A stretch of DNA of 64,000 bases from Lolium rigidum (Eukaryota; Streptophyta; Magnoliopsida; Poales; Poaceae): the NCBI RefSeq assembly GCF_022539505.1, contig NC_061514.1, positions 335,961,090 through 336,025,089 on the forward strand. Reading direction: 5' to 3'. This document shows positions 1 to 12,321 of this stretch, one piece after another. How positions within the stretch are numbered: position 1 is the first letter of the stretch; every line of letters starts with the position of its first letter. The notes under the pieces were generated by a model. It searched no databases, was not told the DNA's origin, and worked only from the letters and a program-made list of their open reading frames with translations. The translations under genes and the position numbers were made by a program.

Positions 1-1204
1 AGCTCCACAATTCAATGTTCATATTTAAATAACCTTAGAGTGCAAGAAAGATCAATACGACTAAACCAAGTACTAACACAGCATGCACACTCGTCACCTT
101 CACACTATGTAGGAGGAATAGATCACATCAATACTATCATAGCAATAGTTAACTTCACAATCTACAAGAGATCATGATCATAGCATACGCCAAGTACTAA
201 CACGGATGCACACACCTGTCACCATTACACCGTGCGGGAGGAATAAAACTACTTTAATAACATCACTAGAGTAGCACATAGATAAATTGTGATACAAAAC
301 ACATTGCAATCATAAAGAGATATAAATAAGCACTTCATTACGCCATTCATAACGGTGAGTAAGTATTCGTGAAATATAGCCTAAGAGACCCACACGGTGC
401 ACACACTTGTCACCTTTACACACGTGGGACAAGGAGTCTCCGGAGATCACATAAGTAAAACTCACTTGACTAGCATAGTGACATCTAGATTACAAGCATC
501 ATCATATGAATCTCAATCATGTAAGGCAGCTCATGAGATTATTGTATTGAAGCACATAGGAGAGAGATTAACCACATAGCTACCGGTACGAGCCCGAGCC
601 TCGATGGAGAACTACTCCCTCCTCATGGGAGCGAGCGGCGGTGATGAAGATGGCGGTGGAGATGGCAGCGGTGTCGATGGAGGAGCCTTCCGGGGGCACT
701 TCCCCGCTCCGGCGGCGTGCCGGAACGAGGACTCCTGTCCCCCGGATCTTGGCTTCGCGATGGCGGCGGCTGCGGAAGGTTTTCCGTATCGTGGTTCTTC
801 GCCTCGGGGTTTTCGCGACGGAGGCTTTAAGTAGGCGGAAGGGCAACGTCGGGGGCCACACGAGGGGCCCACACTATAGGTCGGCGCGGCCAAGACCCGG
901 GCCGCGCCGCCCTATGGTTTGGCCACCTCGTGGCCCCACTTCGACTCCTCTTCGGTCTTCGGAAGCTTCGTGGCAAAATAGGACCACTGGGTTTTGATTT
1001 CGTCCAATTCGAGAATATTTTGTTACTAGGATTTACTGAAACCAAAAACAGCGAGAAAACGAGCAAGCGGCTCTTCGGCATCTTGTTAATAGGTTAGTTC
1101 CAGAAAATGCACGAATATGACATAAAGTGTGCATAAAACATGTAGGTATCATCAATAATATGGCATAGAACATAAGAAATTATCGATACGTCGGAGACGT
1201 ATCA
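1..1204 (-). mobile_element. LTR-retrotransposon LTR (partial, minus strand)
   Basis: Read on the minus strand, this begins at 1204 with TGATACGTCTCCGACG and runs to the window edge. It includes a GC-rich stretch and a later segment around 375-600. The same sequence family appears on the plus strand at 51,057-51,877, where many blocks match (for example the part containing the ccggtagctatgtggttc block). TG at the start and the repeat of the family elsewhere support an LTR. The other end lies outside the window, and no primer-binding site or polypurine tract was recognised at 1205. It may therefore be a solo LTR or a truncated element. Superfamily not assigned. Confidence 0.75.
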
Positions 1205-1853
1205 AGCTCCAGTGGTCGAAGCCAGTGGCGAGGAACAGAGCCCCCCTCTGCACCCCCTACAATAAAGCTTGAGCGTGGAGCTCCTAAGTGTGGAGATCCG
1301 AGGCTTTATTAGCTTCTTCCTTGTGGTCAAGATGACATACACGAGGAAGAAGGGGATCCGGAGGTTCCTCGATCTAGAGCTCGGCAGGAAGTGCATGTGC
1401 ATGCGCATGCGGCTGCAAGCACATTGGAAGCTGCACCAGCTAGAGTTTGTCAGTGTCAGCAGAGTTACACCGGAGATAACCTTGGCAAATGGAGCCACTC
1501 CACACAAGGAAGAAGAGTCCTTCATTGGTTTATCATCTTCTGCATGAGGATCTTCTTCAGCCCCAGCCCCAAGATCATCATCAGCGACGCCCCAAGTGAC
1601 TAGTTCCTTGGTGGCGACGACGGTGCCCATACCTGGAGGTCTCAGATCGGCTGCGGTGACCAAGGACCGGATCGTGTTTTCGTGAATAGTTTCAGGGTCT
1701 TGGTTGAAACTTTAGAAACCCTTTTTAATGGAGGTATTAGCACTGGTGGTACATAAACTTGCATGCCAGGAGAAATTTAGTACAAGATCTTGAAAAAGAA
1801 GGCCGGGAGGTACACAAAGTTATCATGCGGATTCAAATTTAATACAAGGCCAA
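1205..1853. other. Unassigned stretch beside the LTR
   Basis: A minus-strand reading frame of 153 codons (1663-1202) crosses into the LTR and has mixed composition without a recognisable domain. Its amino half is acidic, and the rest looks like chance coding. I see no start context or splice signals that make it a gene. It may be internal sequence of a transposable element. Confidence 0.3.
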
Positions 1854-2070
1854 TCAGAAAAGAAACCTGTCATATATTCCACACCCTAGCCTATTCAAAA
1901 AATCCTCTATCCAAAGAATTGACAAAGTTTCCACATTGCAATTATCAAAATGATCTGTGGTACCATCAATGTACACCATGTCTTCATGCAATCCAGGGAA
2001 GAAACCAATGTGTGTTATCTCAACTGTAAATCTATTAGGATCACCACCTAAAACGAAGCATAATATATGG
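1854..2070 (-). pseudogene. MULE transposase N-terminal (PB1-like) fragment
   Basis: The minus-strand frame reads through a segment with the landmarks FTVEI, GFFPGL, YIDGTTDHFDNC and LWIEDFL. These resemble the PB1-like N-terminal domain of plant Mutator-like transposases, which typically has a FSVEI...GGFF...YxxG...DxC..DxWSLLWIEDF pattern. Only this domain is present. Nothing of the zinc finger or the DDE catalytic region follows, and the frame ends at 1854. It is a short coding fossil of a MULE. The family call rests on recalled motif order and is moderately sure. Confidence 0.5.
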
Positions 2071-2108
2071 AACAAATTAATACGTGAATAATGGGAAAAC
2101 ATTAACAC

Positions 2109-4179
2109 ATTACTTCACCTGGGACATTCCATCAGAAAAGTTCAGAGGACAAATACAAAAAAATCCTAACTTGGTCATTAACTGAAATGACTATGCTACA
2201 ACATGTACTACATGATAACAAGAAGAAGCATGTATTACTACATGAATTATCACGCACATTGGTGGATGAAAAATGTCACCTTTTTCCGAATCTAACTACT
2301 ATCACAGTTCACTTGAACATCACATCTCCTAAATCTTCAAAGATTTCATCATATACCTATGGACATTTTTGCGCATGAACTACAACATCGTCTACACCAT
2401 TACAACAACAAATTAGATGCCATATTCAATTTTTCTTTCATACATCACTGAAACCAAGGTGAGGATGTCGTGAGAGAAAAACAAAGAACCAAAAGCCTAG
2501 GTAATCTGAGGACACATTTCCCTGGTTTGAACTGAACATCTACCACGGAAATCTGATCATGGCGGCCATTAAACCTATATGATTATGGTGGATGAGAGCT
2601 CGTACAAAAGAAAACCAACGAGTTCAGATGAGGAAAATTTCTCGAATCCTAGTATCCGCGCGATGAAATCCTGCTATATCTTTGATCTAAGGTGTATTTT
2701 GCAAAATGAAAAATTCAACGTGGCACCGTTTGGACTCTTTTGTATGAATTTGCATGACAAGTTGGTGTACCACCATGCCTCCCTTTTAAAGTTTGTGTAC
2801 TAATTTGCTTGTAGCGTGCAAGTTGATGTATCCCGTGTGCTAATACCTCTTTTAAATACCTTTTCCTTTTAGGGGTTTTCTATAATCTTGTACCGATCAC
2901 TTGTCTTATGTAAGTTTCGAGACTCTTTAGAAACACTCTTGTGCAAAAATAACTCTAATAGTTCTCCGTTGAATCCACACTTGTCTCCCACTCCTTGCTT
3001 CCAAACTCCAACTCTCCTCCACTTTTCATCGACAAGTTGGCCATAAGGACAAGTACATCGAGGTATCCTTATGCCTATGGTGTTCATGTTGTTGTCCTCC
3101 TTTTTCCTTGTGCTACTAGATAAACAAAGTCCATTATTATTATTTTGAAAAAATAGATTTTTAATTATAGTATATGAAGTTGGTAAAGATAAATTTGGCT
3201 TCTTCAACAGTACGACCGCAAAAAATCAACCATGCATTCAACCAAAATGTGATTGAAGACAACATTGTGAATGATGGCGATGCAAGTGTGTGCAACACTC
3301 ACGGAGATCACATGGTCGTGATTGTATCATATTTCCGGTGAATATTGCGTGCTCACATCACAGTTAAGTTTTTAGATGACACCCCGAGTTGTTTTACAAT
3401 CCAGAATCATCCATGGTATCCTCTTTCACTCAACAAGAAACGTAAAAACAAAAACGTTTTCACTGAAATCTGAAAAGGTGACAGGTGGGATGACCAACAC
3501 AAGAAACGTGGCCCCATGCTTCAAAGGTAGCAACGGCTGGTCCACATGGACCATGCAGGTAGGAAAATCCTCACCGTAAAAAAAACTAATAATAGATAAA
3601 TCTTTTGAATGGAAAGACATCTAGTGCATGCTGAGGTGTGCCCAACATAAGTACAGAAGTGAACATCTATCGCATTGACTCTTGTTGAAAGAAAGAAGTG
3701 AAGATCTATCGTGTTGACCCTTGATGACATCATAACAGGGTTTAAAAAATCTAATTTACTTGTGAACTGAGGACTTTCCTGAACTCTCGATGAAAATTTT
3801 CTTGTGAGGAACACAATCGCCTTGTGTTGTATTTTTTGGTTGTTGCTATTCTATTTTCATTTTCATGAATTAACGTGTGGCTGATGGTGAATCCACTGTT
3901 GTAAAGAAAAATTTTGCCCCTAGATTCCACATGTAAAAGTACAATAAATATGTGTACCTATAACATAATTGCATGAAATATATATTTGTAACATTTATGT
4001 AAAAAAGATATACTTGTACATTTTAGCATCACTGTTATATAAGAGTATATAAGAGAGTCTCTACTAGAACCGAAAATTGAAAAAGCAAACTCCCATGTAG
4101 TTAGTTATTTAAAATATACCTCTGCTCCATATTTTTTCAATATCTAGCGAAATAGAAATTTTCCACCTTCTATATTATA
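2109..4179. other. AT-rich intergenic DNA
   Basis: Reading both strands gave no gene, only short unrelated frames. The 3,650-3,730 part holds a short repeated phrase (gaacatctatcgcattgac and gaagatctatcgtgttgac), a local near-duplication of about 50 bases. No terminal inverted repeats were found. Confidence 0.5.
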
Positions 4180-4303
4180 CTCCCTCCATTCTACGGAAAT
4201 TGTCTTACATTTATTAAAATTTGGATGTATGCACACTATTTAGGGAGTGAAACAAACAAGTTTTAACAAATCTAAGACAAGTCATTTCTTAGTACGGAGG
4301 GAG
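4180..4303. mobile_element. Stowaway MITE (Tc1/Mariner type)
   Basis: The left end reads CTCCCTCCATTCTACGGAAA and the right end, in reverse complement, begins CTCCCTCCGTAC. The element is flanked on both sides by TA (4178-4179 and 4304-4305), the Stowaway target duplication. It is 124 bp long, AT-rich and without coding capacity. Confidence 0.9.
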
Positions 4304-4305
4304 TA

Positions 4306-4871
4306 TCTCGTATGTTTATACCATATTACTCAACAACAGCATTGCAACAGAAGACTGCCGGTGTCCCCCATAGACAATGAGAGGCGTTATAAGCGTAAAC
4401 GAGGAGGTGTGGCGACAATCTAGAGGGGCTATGGGGAGGACATGCGGGGCGAAGAGGCTGTGGTCTCCCTCCTAGATATGCGATGGATGAGTGGCCTCAG
4501 AGGGTTGATGCGGCAGGTTAAATGCAGCGGCGTGGAAGGGAGGAAAGATGATGGGATAGGGACGGCGTATCACATATCTTTGGAACACTCTTTGCTCGTG
4601 CTTCCGGCAACGGTGGCGATAGGAATGCCTTTAGGGTGGTAGTTGATGGATCAAGAAAGACCCTAGATCGAGCATATCGAGATGACGAATGGATGGCATC
4701 TAATTGGAGAAGCTCTAACATCGTTTCGACATGGTTCGCGACATGTTGGAAGTTTCTTCGATAATAATACACTTAAACATCGTATGAACTGGGCTAGAAA
4801 AGCTGTTTCTCTTGTTTTAGTTCTAAAAACATTTTCTTCATTTAGACAAAAAATGATAGTCTATTCCATAG
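4306..4871. other. Unassigned upstream DNA
   Basis: No coding region is supported here. Short frames on both strands around 4,440-4,770 share no recognisable motif. The stretch lies upstream of the choline-transporter-like gene. Confidence 0.4.
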
Positions 4872-4901
4872 TTGACCAGTCAACTAAGTAAACCGGTCAA
4901 C
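4872..4901. promoter_or_regulatory. Cluster of three W-box cores
   Basis: TTGAC cores occur at 4872-4876 (plus), 4879-4883 (minus) and 4896-4900 (minus), inside 30 bases and about 475 bases upstream of the start codon at 5376. W-boxes (TTGACC/T) are binding sites of WRKY factors. Two of the three have the extended TTGACC form. Clustering of this core is more than chance would usually give, but no function is shown. Confidence 0.4.
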
Positions 4902-5375
4902 CAATGAAAGTGGTGATTTGTGTCAAGAATGAATTTGCAGTCATGTATGTTCAGCACAAATTTCGAGCCTAGTTCAGAGAAGCACTAGATTCCATTGTCA
5001 CATCAAGCTTTTCCCTGAAACAAAAATCACCAAACTGCCCAACAACCAAAACAAAATCGTGGAAATAAAGAAACACAATAAAAACCACGCCGCCACTGCC
5101 TTGTGGGCCCCACCCGCAATTGCGGCTGGCGCAGCCACGCAATGACGCAACACGCAGGCCGCCGCACGAGCCAAAAGGCCACGGCAACGGTCACAGCAGA
5201 TTGGGGCATCCCTCTCCCTCTCTCCCTCGTCGTCTCTCGCCGAGTAGTCCCAAACTCCAACCAAATCTTCCCTTCCCAAAGCTTCCCTCTCCATCTCCAT
5301 ACCCACTGGCTGCTTTGCCATCACGCCACGAGAAGGCGACACCGCCGGGAGGACGCCGCAGAGCGCGCGCGCGAC

Positions 5376-8300
5376 ATGGGCGCCGCCGCTGATAACGCCG
5401 TACGTTTCTTTCTTCCCCCCGCTCCAGGAAGTTCGTTTCTTTCTTTCTTCAATTTGGACCAAACCGCCGGTTGTTCTAATGGAGGGGATTCTTAATTCGT
5501 GCTGCAGGCGCCGCGGCAGGGGGAGGCTGAGCGGGGCAGAGGGAGGGCGCCGGCGCCGGCGCCGGAGGCGAGGGAGGTGAAGGTGGTGGTGGAGGAGCCC
5601 CCGCCGGCGGCGGCGGTGGCGAGGCTGCAGGCGCAGCGGGCGCTGCCGCCGCTGCAGGTCACCACGCAGGCGCCGCCGACGCCCATGACGGTGGCCTCCG
5701 GCGGCGTGGACCAGCCGCCGCCCCTGGCCAATTACCAACCGGTCATGCAGACCCCACCACCGGTACGACCTTCCCCCGATTAACAAATGCCCCAATTTCC
5801 TGCTGTTCACAAACTTTTCTTAATCGATTTTCTTGTCAGATTACCTCGCGTAAACATAGTTAGATAGGGTCCGGTCTTTCTAGGACATGTGTGCTTGTGT
5901 GTAGTGCGATCGGCTCTCGTCCCTACCAGCTGACTGGTTGGTAGGCGAGTACTCTCACAATAATTTCGCTTGCTGCTATTGTCTCTGGGGTTAGCATTGT
6001 GAGTACTGTGCCGATTTGCGGAGTCCCATACTCCTTGCCTACTTGACATTTTCACATAGAGTAACAACAAGCTGGGCATGTGGCGAATTAATCATGTTGT
6101 GCTACACCTACATTTTGACCTCCTCGTGTTCTTTTAAACAAGTCTTGGTTGTGGTTGTATAATACGTACAGTGGTTTGATACTGACAGCTGCCTTTGATT
6201 TCTTTTTTAAACGAGCATGCAACTATTTTATTTGGAAAGCATTTATGATTTGTGTAAGTTGAGACGTTTAGACTATGGTGCTGTAGCAACAACCAAATAA
6301 TTCATCACCGACTGGAGCAGTTCTATACAAACTCTAAAATGCCCATCATCCTCCTACAGGGAGTAGAACACTATGAATAATGGAGAGGTTGTAGTGTTTG
6401 AGACGATATTGCTAATCAAACAAATGCAGCCTAACGTGTCACTTTAGACTTTAGTTAATCTGTCACAGGTAACTTACTTGTTAACACTGTTTACTTCGGG
6501 TGTACAATCTAAGGGGATGTGAGGGGATAATCTCTAATTCAAGAAAATTCTCAATAGTTTGTTTACTTTTCCGTGTTTGGACAGGATAATCCTAAAAACT
6601 CTCCATCCTACTCCATCTGTTTATAAATATAAGACATTTTACATATTTCAAAGTGAACTAGATACGCACCATAATGAGTGAATCTATCGACTAAAATTAG
6701 ACTAGATACGTACCAAAATAGATGAATCTACAAAAAGCTAAAACATCTTATATTACTGAACTGAGAGAGTACTAGTGTATTTTTGAGGAAAAATATTTGA
6801 GGGTATTAGGTGAACACTAAATTACCTCTTACCCAAACTCCTCCGGGGTGAAAATATGAGAGAAGTAAATAAGGTTGTGCTCCGTGCGATTTCTTTTTCT
6901 TGAAATAACCCTGGCAGAATGAAATTTCTTAATCGATTTATTTGTTAGATTATCTCACTTAAAGATAGCTAGATAAGCTCCGATCTTTCTATGATATGTG
7001 TGCTTCTGTGGAGTGCGATCGACTGTCGTTCCTACCAGCAGACTGGTTGGTAGGCGAGTACTCCCACAATAATTTCGCTTGCTCCTACTGTCTTTGGGTT
7101 AGCATTATACTCCATCGCATTGCCTGCTTGACATTTTCTGATTTTCACATAGAGTAACAAGCTGTGCATGTGCCGATGAATCATGTTGTCCTACGCACCC
7201 TACATTGACCCACAGTGTTCTTTTAAACAGGGTGTGACTAGTTCTTGGTTTACTCAGTAGAATGATGATATTGATTTTTTGTTGGGAGAATGACGTCATT
7301 GACTGAGTTGCAACTCACTATTAGCACAGATCACGAAACAATTTTAACGATTTGGAGACATTGTTTTGTAGTTGCAACCTCATTTGTAACTGAAATTTTT
7401 TTAGTTGCAACCCCATTTGCAAGAGACATTGTTTTGTAGTTGCAACCTCACTTGTAATTGAAAAATCTCAGTTGCAACCTAATTTGCAACTTAAGTGCAC
7501 GAATCACAACGCAAATTCGATGTTGCAGAAGTCTACTGAGCACTAGCTTAGTTCTCAGCCTACTGAGCACTACCAATTCCCCTCTTAATTGGGGTTGGAT
7601 AATACAGTGATCTGATACGGACAGCTGGGTTCGATTTCTCCTTTAAACAAGCGTGCCACTATTTTTTTTGAAATGCATAAATTGATGTGTAAGTTGAGAC
7701 GTTTGGATTTTATATTAGTGCTATAGAAACAACCAAATAATTCATCACCGATTGGAGCACTTCTGTACAGACTAAAATATGCGCATCTTCCTCCTACAGG
7801 GAGTAGAACAGAATGAATAATGCAGAGGTTGTAGTGTTTGAGACGATATGCTAATAAATCAATGCAGCTTAACGTATGACTTTAGTTAATCTGTCACGGG
7901 TAACTTACTCGCTAACACCTCTTAAAGTGCTCCCTGCGAGAATTTTTTACTATCAAGTAAACCTCCTGTCAGTGGCAGAATGTACCACGAATCGAATCGA
8001 ATCTTGGGGTGGCTTGATTAAACATATCGAATATTCCATAGGCGCCTAACCTATCATTACCCGTTAGCTCAACTTACTAAACTAAGCTAAGCTCGAAATG
8101 GTACTACTCCAAGTGTAGCAGCTAGCTAGCTAAGCTAACGATCTACTAGGTCCAAGTGGTCTCTAGTTACTAATTTTGGCTGTTTAACAATGTCTTGTGT
8201 GTGTTTTGCAGCCGCTGGCGTCGTTGAACTCGCGCGTGTACACGAACCAGATCTCGCTGTGCCTGTTCCTGCTCCACCTGGCGGCGGCGGGGCTCGCCGT

Positions 8301-9537
8301 GGGCTTCTTCGTGTACAGGGCAGTCAAAGACATCGTGCAGAACCCGCGGTCCCACAATGCACGGCGCGAGCAGAGCCTGCTCCGGAAGTGGCTGCCCCCG
8401 GTGGAGGGCGCGGTGGCGCTCAGCATCGTGCTGGCGTTCGCGTGGCAGAAAGCGGTGCGCGCCTGGCCGCGCGCCATGGTGCGCGTCATCCTCTGGTCAG
8501 GCTTCGGTGTGACGCTCGCGGTGGGCTCCCTGCTCATGTGCTTCTCCATGCCGGCCACCGTGGGTCTCGGCGTGGCCATGGTGGTGTTCTCCATCGGCAC
8601 CGGGCTGTACGCGTGCTGGGTGACCAGGCGCGTGGGGTTCACGGCGCGGGTGTTCGAGAAGGCGGTGCAGCCGGTGGACAAGTTCCGGGGCCTGAACGGG
8701 CCGGCGTACCTGATGGTGGCTGCCGGGTTCGTGTGGATCTCGGTGTGGTGCGTGGCGGTGATCGGCGCCGTGAACTTCCCGTTCCCGGGGCTGACGATCC
8801 TGGCGCTGGTGGTGAGCCTGGCGTGGACGGCGGAGGTGATGCGCAACGTGGCGAACCTGACGGCGAGCCGGGTGATCGCGCTCTACTACCTCCGCGGCAT
8901 GCAGTCCAGCGTGCAGTTCAGCTTCCAGCGCGCGCTGTCGTACAACCTCGGCAGCGCGTGCCTGGGCTCCCTGTTCGTGCCCACCATCGAGGCGCTCCGG
9001 ATCCTCGCCCGCGGCCTCAACCTCCTCGAGGGCGAGGACGAGTTCATGTTCTCCTGCGCGCACTGCTGCCTCAACGTCATGAACGCCGTCTTCGAGTACG
9101 GCAACAGCTGGGCGTTCGTCCACATCGCGGCGTACGGGCGGGGGTTCGTGCAGGCGTCGCGGAGCACGTGGCTGCAGTTCGAGCGGCTGCCGGGGATGCC
9201 GGCGCTGGCGGACGCTGACATCACCAGCTCGGTGTGCTTCCTCACCGGGGTCACCAGCGGCGCGCTCTGCGTGGCGCTGGCGGGGTCCTGGACCTTCGTC
9301 ACGCACAAGCACTACACGGCCACCGTGTCGCTCATGGCCTTCTACGTCGGCTACCTCATGACCCGGATCGGCATGGCGCTGCCGCAGGCGTGCGTGGGGT
9401 GCTACTACGTGTGCTACGCCGAGAACCCAGGGTCCAGGCTCTTCGACAAGACCATACCGGACCGGCTGGGCAAGATGCAGGAGGACGTGGTCGCGCCCAC
9501 GCCAAGGTTCCCGCACCAGCACGTCGGCGCCGCCTGA
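5376..9537 (+). CDS. Choline transporter-like (SLC44/CTL, PNS1-like) membrane protein
   Basis: Three exons are supported: 5376-5399, 5508-5762 and 8212-9537. Introns are GT-AG, all in phase 0, and give 534 residues. Residues 1-93 are a Pro/Ala-rich, presumably cytosolic tail. From about residue 105 there are roughly ten hydrophobic segments, starting with the helix after the NSRVYTNQ motif. The C-terminal half has the layout of the choline-transporter-like family (Pfam PF04515): an amphipathic QSSVQFSFQRAL segment, a Cys-rich CAHCCLNVMNAVFEYGN loop and a final LMAFYVGYLMTRIG helix. Plant members of this shorter type are annotated as plasma-membrane choline transporter family proteins; the substrate here is inferred from family only. 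The ATG at 5376 follows a pyrimidine-rich leader and lies at the exon-1 splice frame. The coding DNA is very GC-rich, typical of grass genes. Intron 2 is 2,449 bp and full of repeats. Confidence 0.9.
6611..6769. mobile_element. Stowaway MITE in intron 2
   Basis: The left end is CTCCATCTGTTTATAAATAT and the right end in reverse complement is CTCTCTCAGTTCAGTAATAT, with TA on both sides (6609-6610 and 6770-6771). It is 159 bp, AT-rich and non-coding. The ends have drifted from the CTCCCTCCGTTC consensus. Confidence 0.8.
7232..7587. mobile_element. Probable MITE unique to intron copy B
   Basis: This block has no counterpart in copy A, whose sequence continues directly from the gttcttttaaaca block to the ttggttgtataatac block. 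It contains at least four TTGCAACC repeats and ends near CTCAGTAG and its complement CTACTGAG (7247-7262 and 7527-7556), which look like degraded inverted ends. The superfamily is unknown and exact ends are not fixed. Confidence 0.55.
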
Positions 9538-10050
9538 CGCCGGCCGGCAGCCGCTCTGGATTCCGTTCGTGCTAGCAAAGTATTACTACTACATACATCT
9601 TGATGGGATCAGGAAGCCAAGAACATGCCATCTCGTTCAGCTGCTGCAGGCCGAGTTCGGTTGACCCGGTGATCCGGCAGACGATCGAGACTTTCTGCAG
9701 CAGAGACATTTGCCGTCGCGTGAACAGGACGCAGCTGGAGATGGGCGATCGGAGAAGGGATCTCATGACCATGCGGCGTAGAGTAGGACTGAAGCACAAG
9801 ATCATGTGGAGCCTTATCAGCTTGACCACTCGGGCTTCTGCATTCTGTGTCTCTAGTAGCAGAAATAGTTTCCTTCTTTTCAATTCTTTCTGTAGTAAAT
9901 ATGCTCTTCTATTCTTTTGGCATATTCTTCTTTTTGTTAGTAGTTTTTTTTAAGGAATTCTTCTTTTGGTTAGTTAGTGGTGGCTGAAGCCTGAGCATTT
10001 CATGCTATCTCGGGTACATATGTAAACAAAGTTGAATCTGTCATTTTTGT
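9538..10050 (+). other. Likely 3' untranslated region of the CTL gene
   Basis: The sequence after the stop is less GC-rich and contains T-rich tracts up to about 10,050 (a tttttgtaaag tract near 10,045). I infer it holds the 3' UTR. No canonical AATAAA was seen, which is common in plants. Overlapping short frames here are not convincing genes. Confidence 0.4.
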
Positions 10051-10900
10051 AAAGCTTGTGTCAGTTGTTGTGAGGAGAGAGGACAGCTTCCTCGCAAACA
10101 AAGAGGAGGCTAAACGGTGGTAGCCAGTAGGGGGGCGCGTTGGAGTCTCGTCTCTTGGTCGTGATGACTGATGGATGATGATCAGGAGCTGGACCTATAG
10201 TCTTATTTAAAAAAAAAACTTTTTATGACTTAAAAGACTGGTCTATTGTATAACTAAGATGCACATAGGCGCTCAAGTTCAAGCATATCTATCCAATTTT
10301 TTATTTCCCTCTAAATTAGCGATTTTTCAGCCTCCATTTTCTGAGAACTTCCGTTTGGTTGCTTCGGGCTTGATACCAATATTTTAGCAACAAAATAGAA
10401 ATACATAAAAGACACAATACATGTAATTACCTGAGAAACTACATAAACGCCTATGGTGGTAGAGGACTAATCCGTAACCTATAGTCGATATATGCATAGT
10501 AAAACATGATAGTTGACCAGCCACCAATCTGGTTAGTGTCATTTGCGTCGGTTAGTTGAGGCGTGGAACATAATGGTAGATGAGTACAAAACAAAAAATG
10601 TCACATCTGGAAATGGTTTGGTTTTGTTGGCTTTGACCATCTCTAGCCGATTCCTTATAATTTAGCCATCTATCCATCGAAGTATCATTTAACTCATTAT
10701 ATCTGGTTCTCTAAAAAAATGGTTCCTAGCTGATCCCCTAAAATTAACTCCCTAACCTTTTTCAACCCAAACTATGCAAAACCATGGAAACCGATCAATG
10801 AACTGAAATAGCATCATTATGAAAGAATAAAATTTAAGTTTACAAACTACATTATTCCACACCAAACACATGGTACGTTCAAATGAAACTAATAGCATAG
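10051..10900. other. Intergenic DNA, nothing recognised
   Basis: No gene, inverted-repeat element or tandem repeat could be supported in this AT-rich interval. Confidence 0.4.
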
Positions 10901-12321
10901 ATGGTTCAAATGGATCAGAAGTGTCGTGGATTAGCCACTATTGCTCAGTAAGATCATCTTGCAGCTGAGTATGAACCTCACGGTTCTCAATGCTTCGGCG
11001 AGCTTCAAGGAATCTCTGTTTGCATCATGTTCTGGCTTAGCAGGATACCTATTAGAGATGTACCGAAAGTTCTCTGGCATTTAACAATAAGATCAAGTAG
11101 CCCATGACTAACTTTAAAACTACCAGCTATAATTTCAGGAGTGGTAATGAACCTAGCAATTAATTGATCATTAGGAGTATTGGTGTAGTCACAAAGTTTC
11201 GTATTCCTTTCTCCCATGTTTTCAAAAAAGTTTACACTAATTTTCATGGATTTTTATGTTTTTAGATGATATGCAAAAGCAAGACAAAAAAACAAGACAA
11301 CTAAAATTGATTTGTAAATACAAAGGAAAAAAGAAAAGCTCATAGTGGTGCAACCTCCCCAAAGCTTATGTGTTTACACAAAGTTTATGATGATGGTGCT
11401 AGAAGAGGTTCTAGCAGTTGTTGTGGCAGAAGATGCGCTCATAGCATGATGATGTAGTTGTGATGTAGCTCTTGCAATTCCCCAAGCGCCAGAAAATGTT
11501 CTCGATGGCAACAACTCCGTGTGTACCAACTTGCTGGAACTCCAAGTACAGATTGTTATAGCAAGCATCTTTTCCCCACAAGGGTGACTTAGGGTTCATA
11601 TTAAACTCTAAGGGAATTTGCTTACAGTTTTATTTTGTTTCTCCTCTTCAAGCAACATACAAAACAAAGTAATTTCCTTGTGTCACCAACTTCACCGTGT
11701 GATTATCAAGCTACAAGGTTTCGTATTAGTAAAACTAAAATAACTTGTAAATAAAATAAAGTAACAATCTATAACTAGGCAAGCATGGTAAAACAATAAT
11801 AAGAAGGTATTTTTGGGTTTTGGTTTGTGTAATATAAACAGTAAAAGTATTTTTGTATTTAGGATTTAATTAATATGGGAAATATAAAATGATAGCAATG
11901 GTGCTGGAAAGTTATTTCTTATGATTAAAATTGGACCGGGATTCATGAGTTCACTTAACTACTCTCTCATAAACGTGTAGTGGACATAAAAAATCCACAA
12001 GCAATAATATTAATAAAACTTCATTATGTGTATGATTACCATTCATATGGGTATCACTTCCTATCATAGAGATGATGCAACACACCCCTCTTATACTCCT
12101 CTAGAAAGGGAAAACTTCAAAGCATATAGAATTAAGAATTAAGAGCATAGCCTTAGGTACTTTAACATGATGTTTAAATTACAAATATGCTACCTTGAAG
12201 AAACAAGATTGTCATAGATGTCACTAGAGAGTTATAGCACATGAATTTACTTAATCCCTAATGAGGTGACAAAAGAGAGGTAAAATCTATAGTAGATCTT
12301 AAATTTAGGTAAACACTAACT
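10901..12321 (-). mobile_element. Degraded LTR-retroelement, internal part (minus)
   Basis: On the minus strand a frame from 11247 to 11005 begins MKISVNFFENMGERNTKLC and looks like the start of a retroelement-encoded protein. Upstream of it (11,600-11,340) lies a leader-like sequence with a GCGCTTGGGGAATTGCAAGA block of the type found in Triticeae retroelements. Sequence between 11,650 and 12,321 looks LTR-like, as does 15,793-16,600, so the MULE-like insertion between them probably splits one LTR. No reverse transcriptase or integrase is present. This is an inference from style and order, not from an alignment. Confidence 0.35.

Larger units (their letters stand above)
5813..7985. repeat. 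1.1-kb tandem duplication inside intron 2
   Basis: Copy A (about 5813-6928) and copy B (about 6929-7985) run in the same order and orientation. Matching blocks include tggttggtaggcgagtact (around 5934 and 7044), the ataattcatcaccga block (around 6297 and 7737) and the gtagtgtttgagacgatat block (around 6390 and 7830). Copies are diverged by point changes and small indels. Copy A has gained about 400 bp including a Stowaway MITE. Copy B has gained a separate insertion at about 7232-7587. Confidence 0.85.

Noticed and set aside
1202..1663. 153-codon minus frame
   Set aside because: It crosses into the LTR, has no domain and no gene context.
8190..9522. Long frames overlapping the transporter exon in other frames (plus 342 codons, minus 341 codons)
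   Set aside because: They are GC-rich shadows of the real exon. Only the main frame has membrane helices and matches the exon boundaries.
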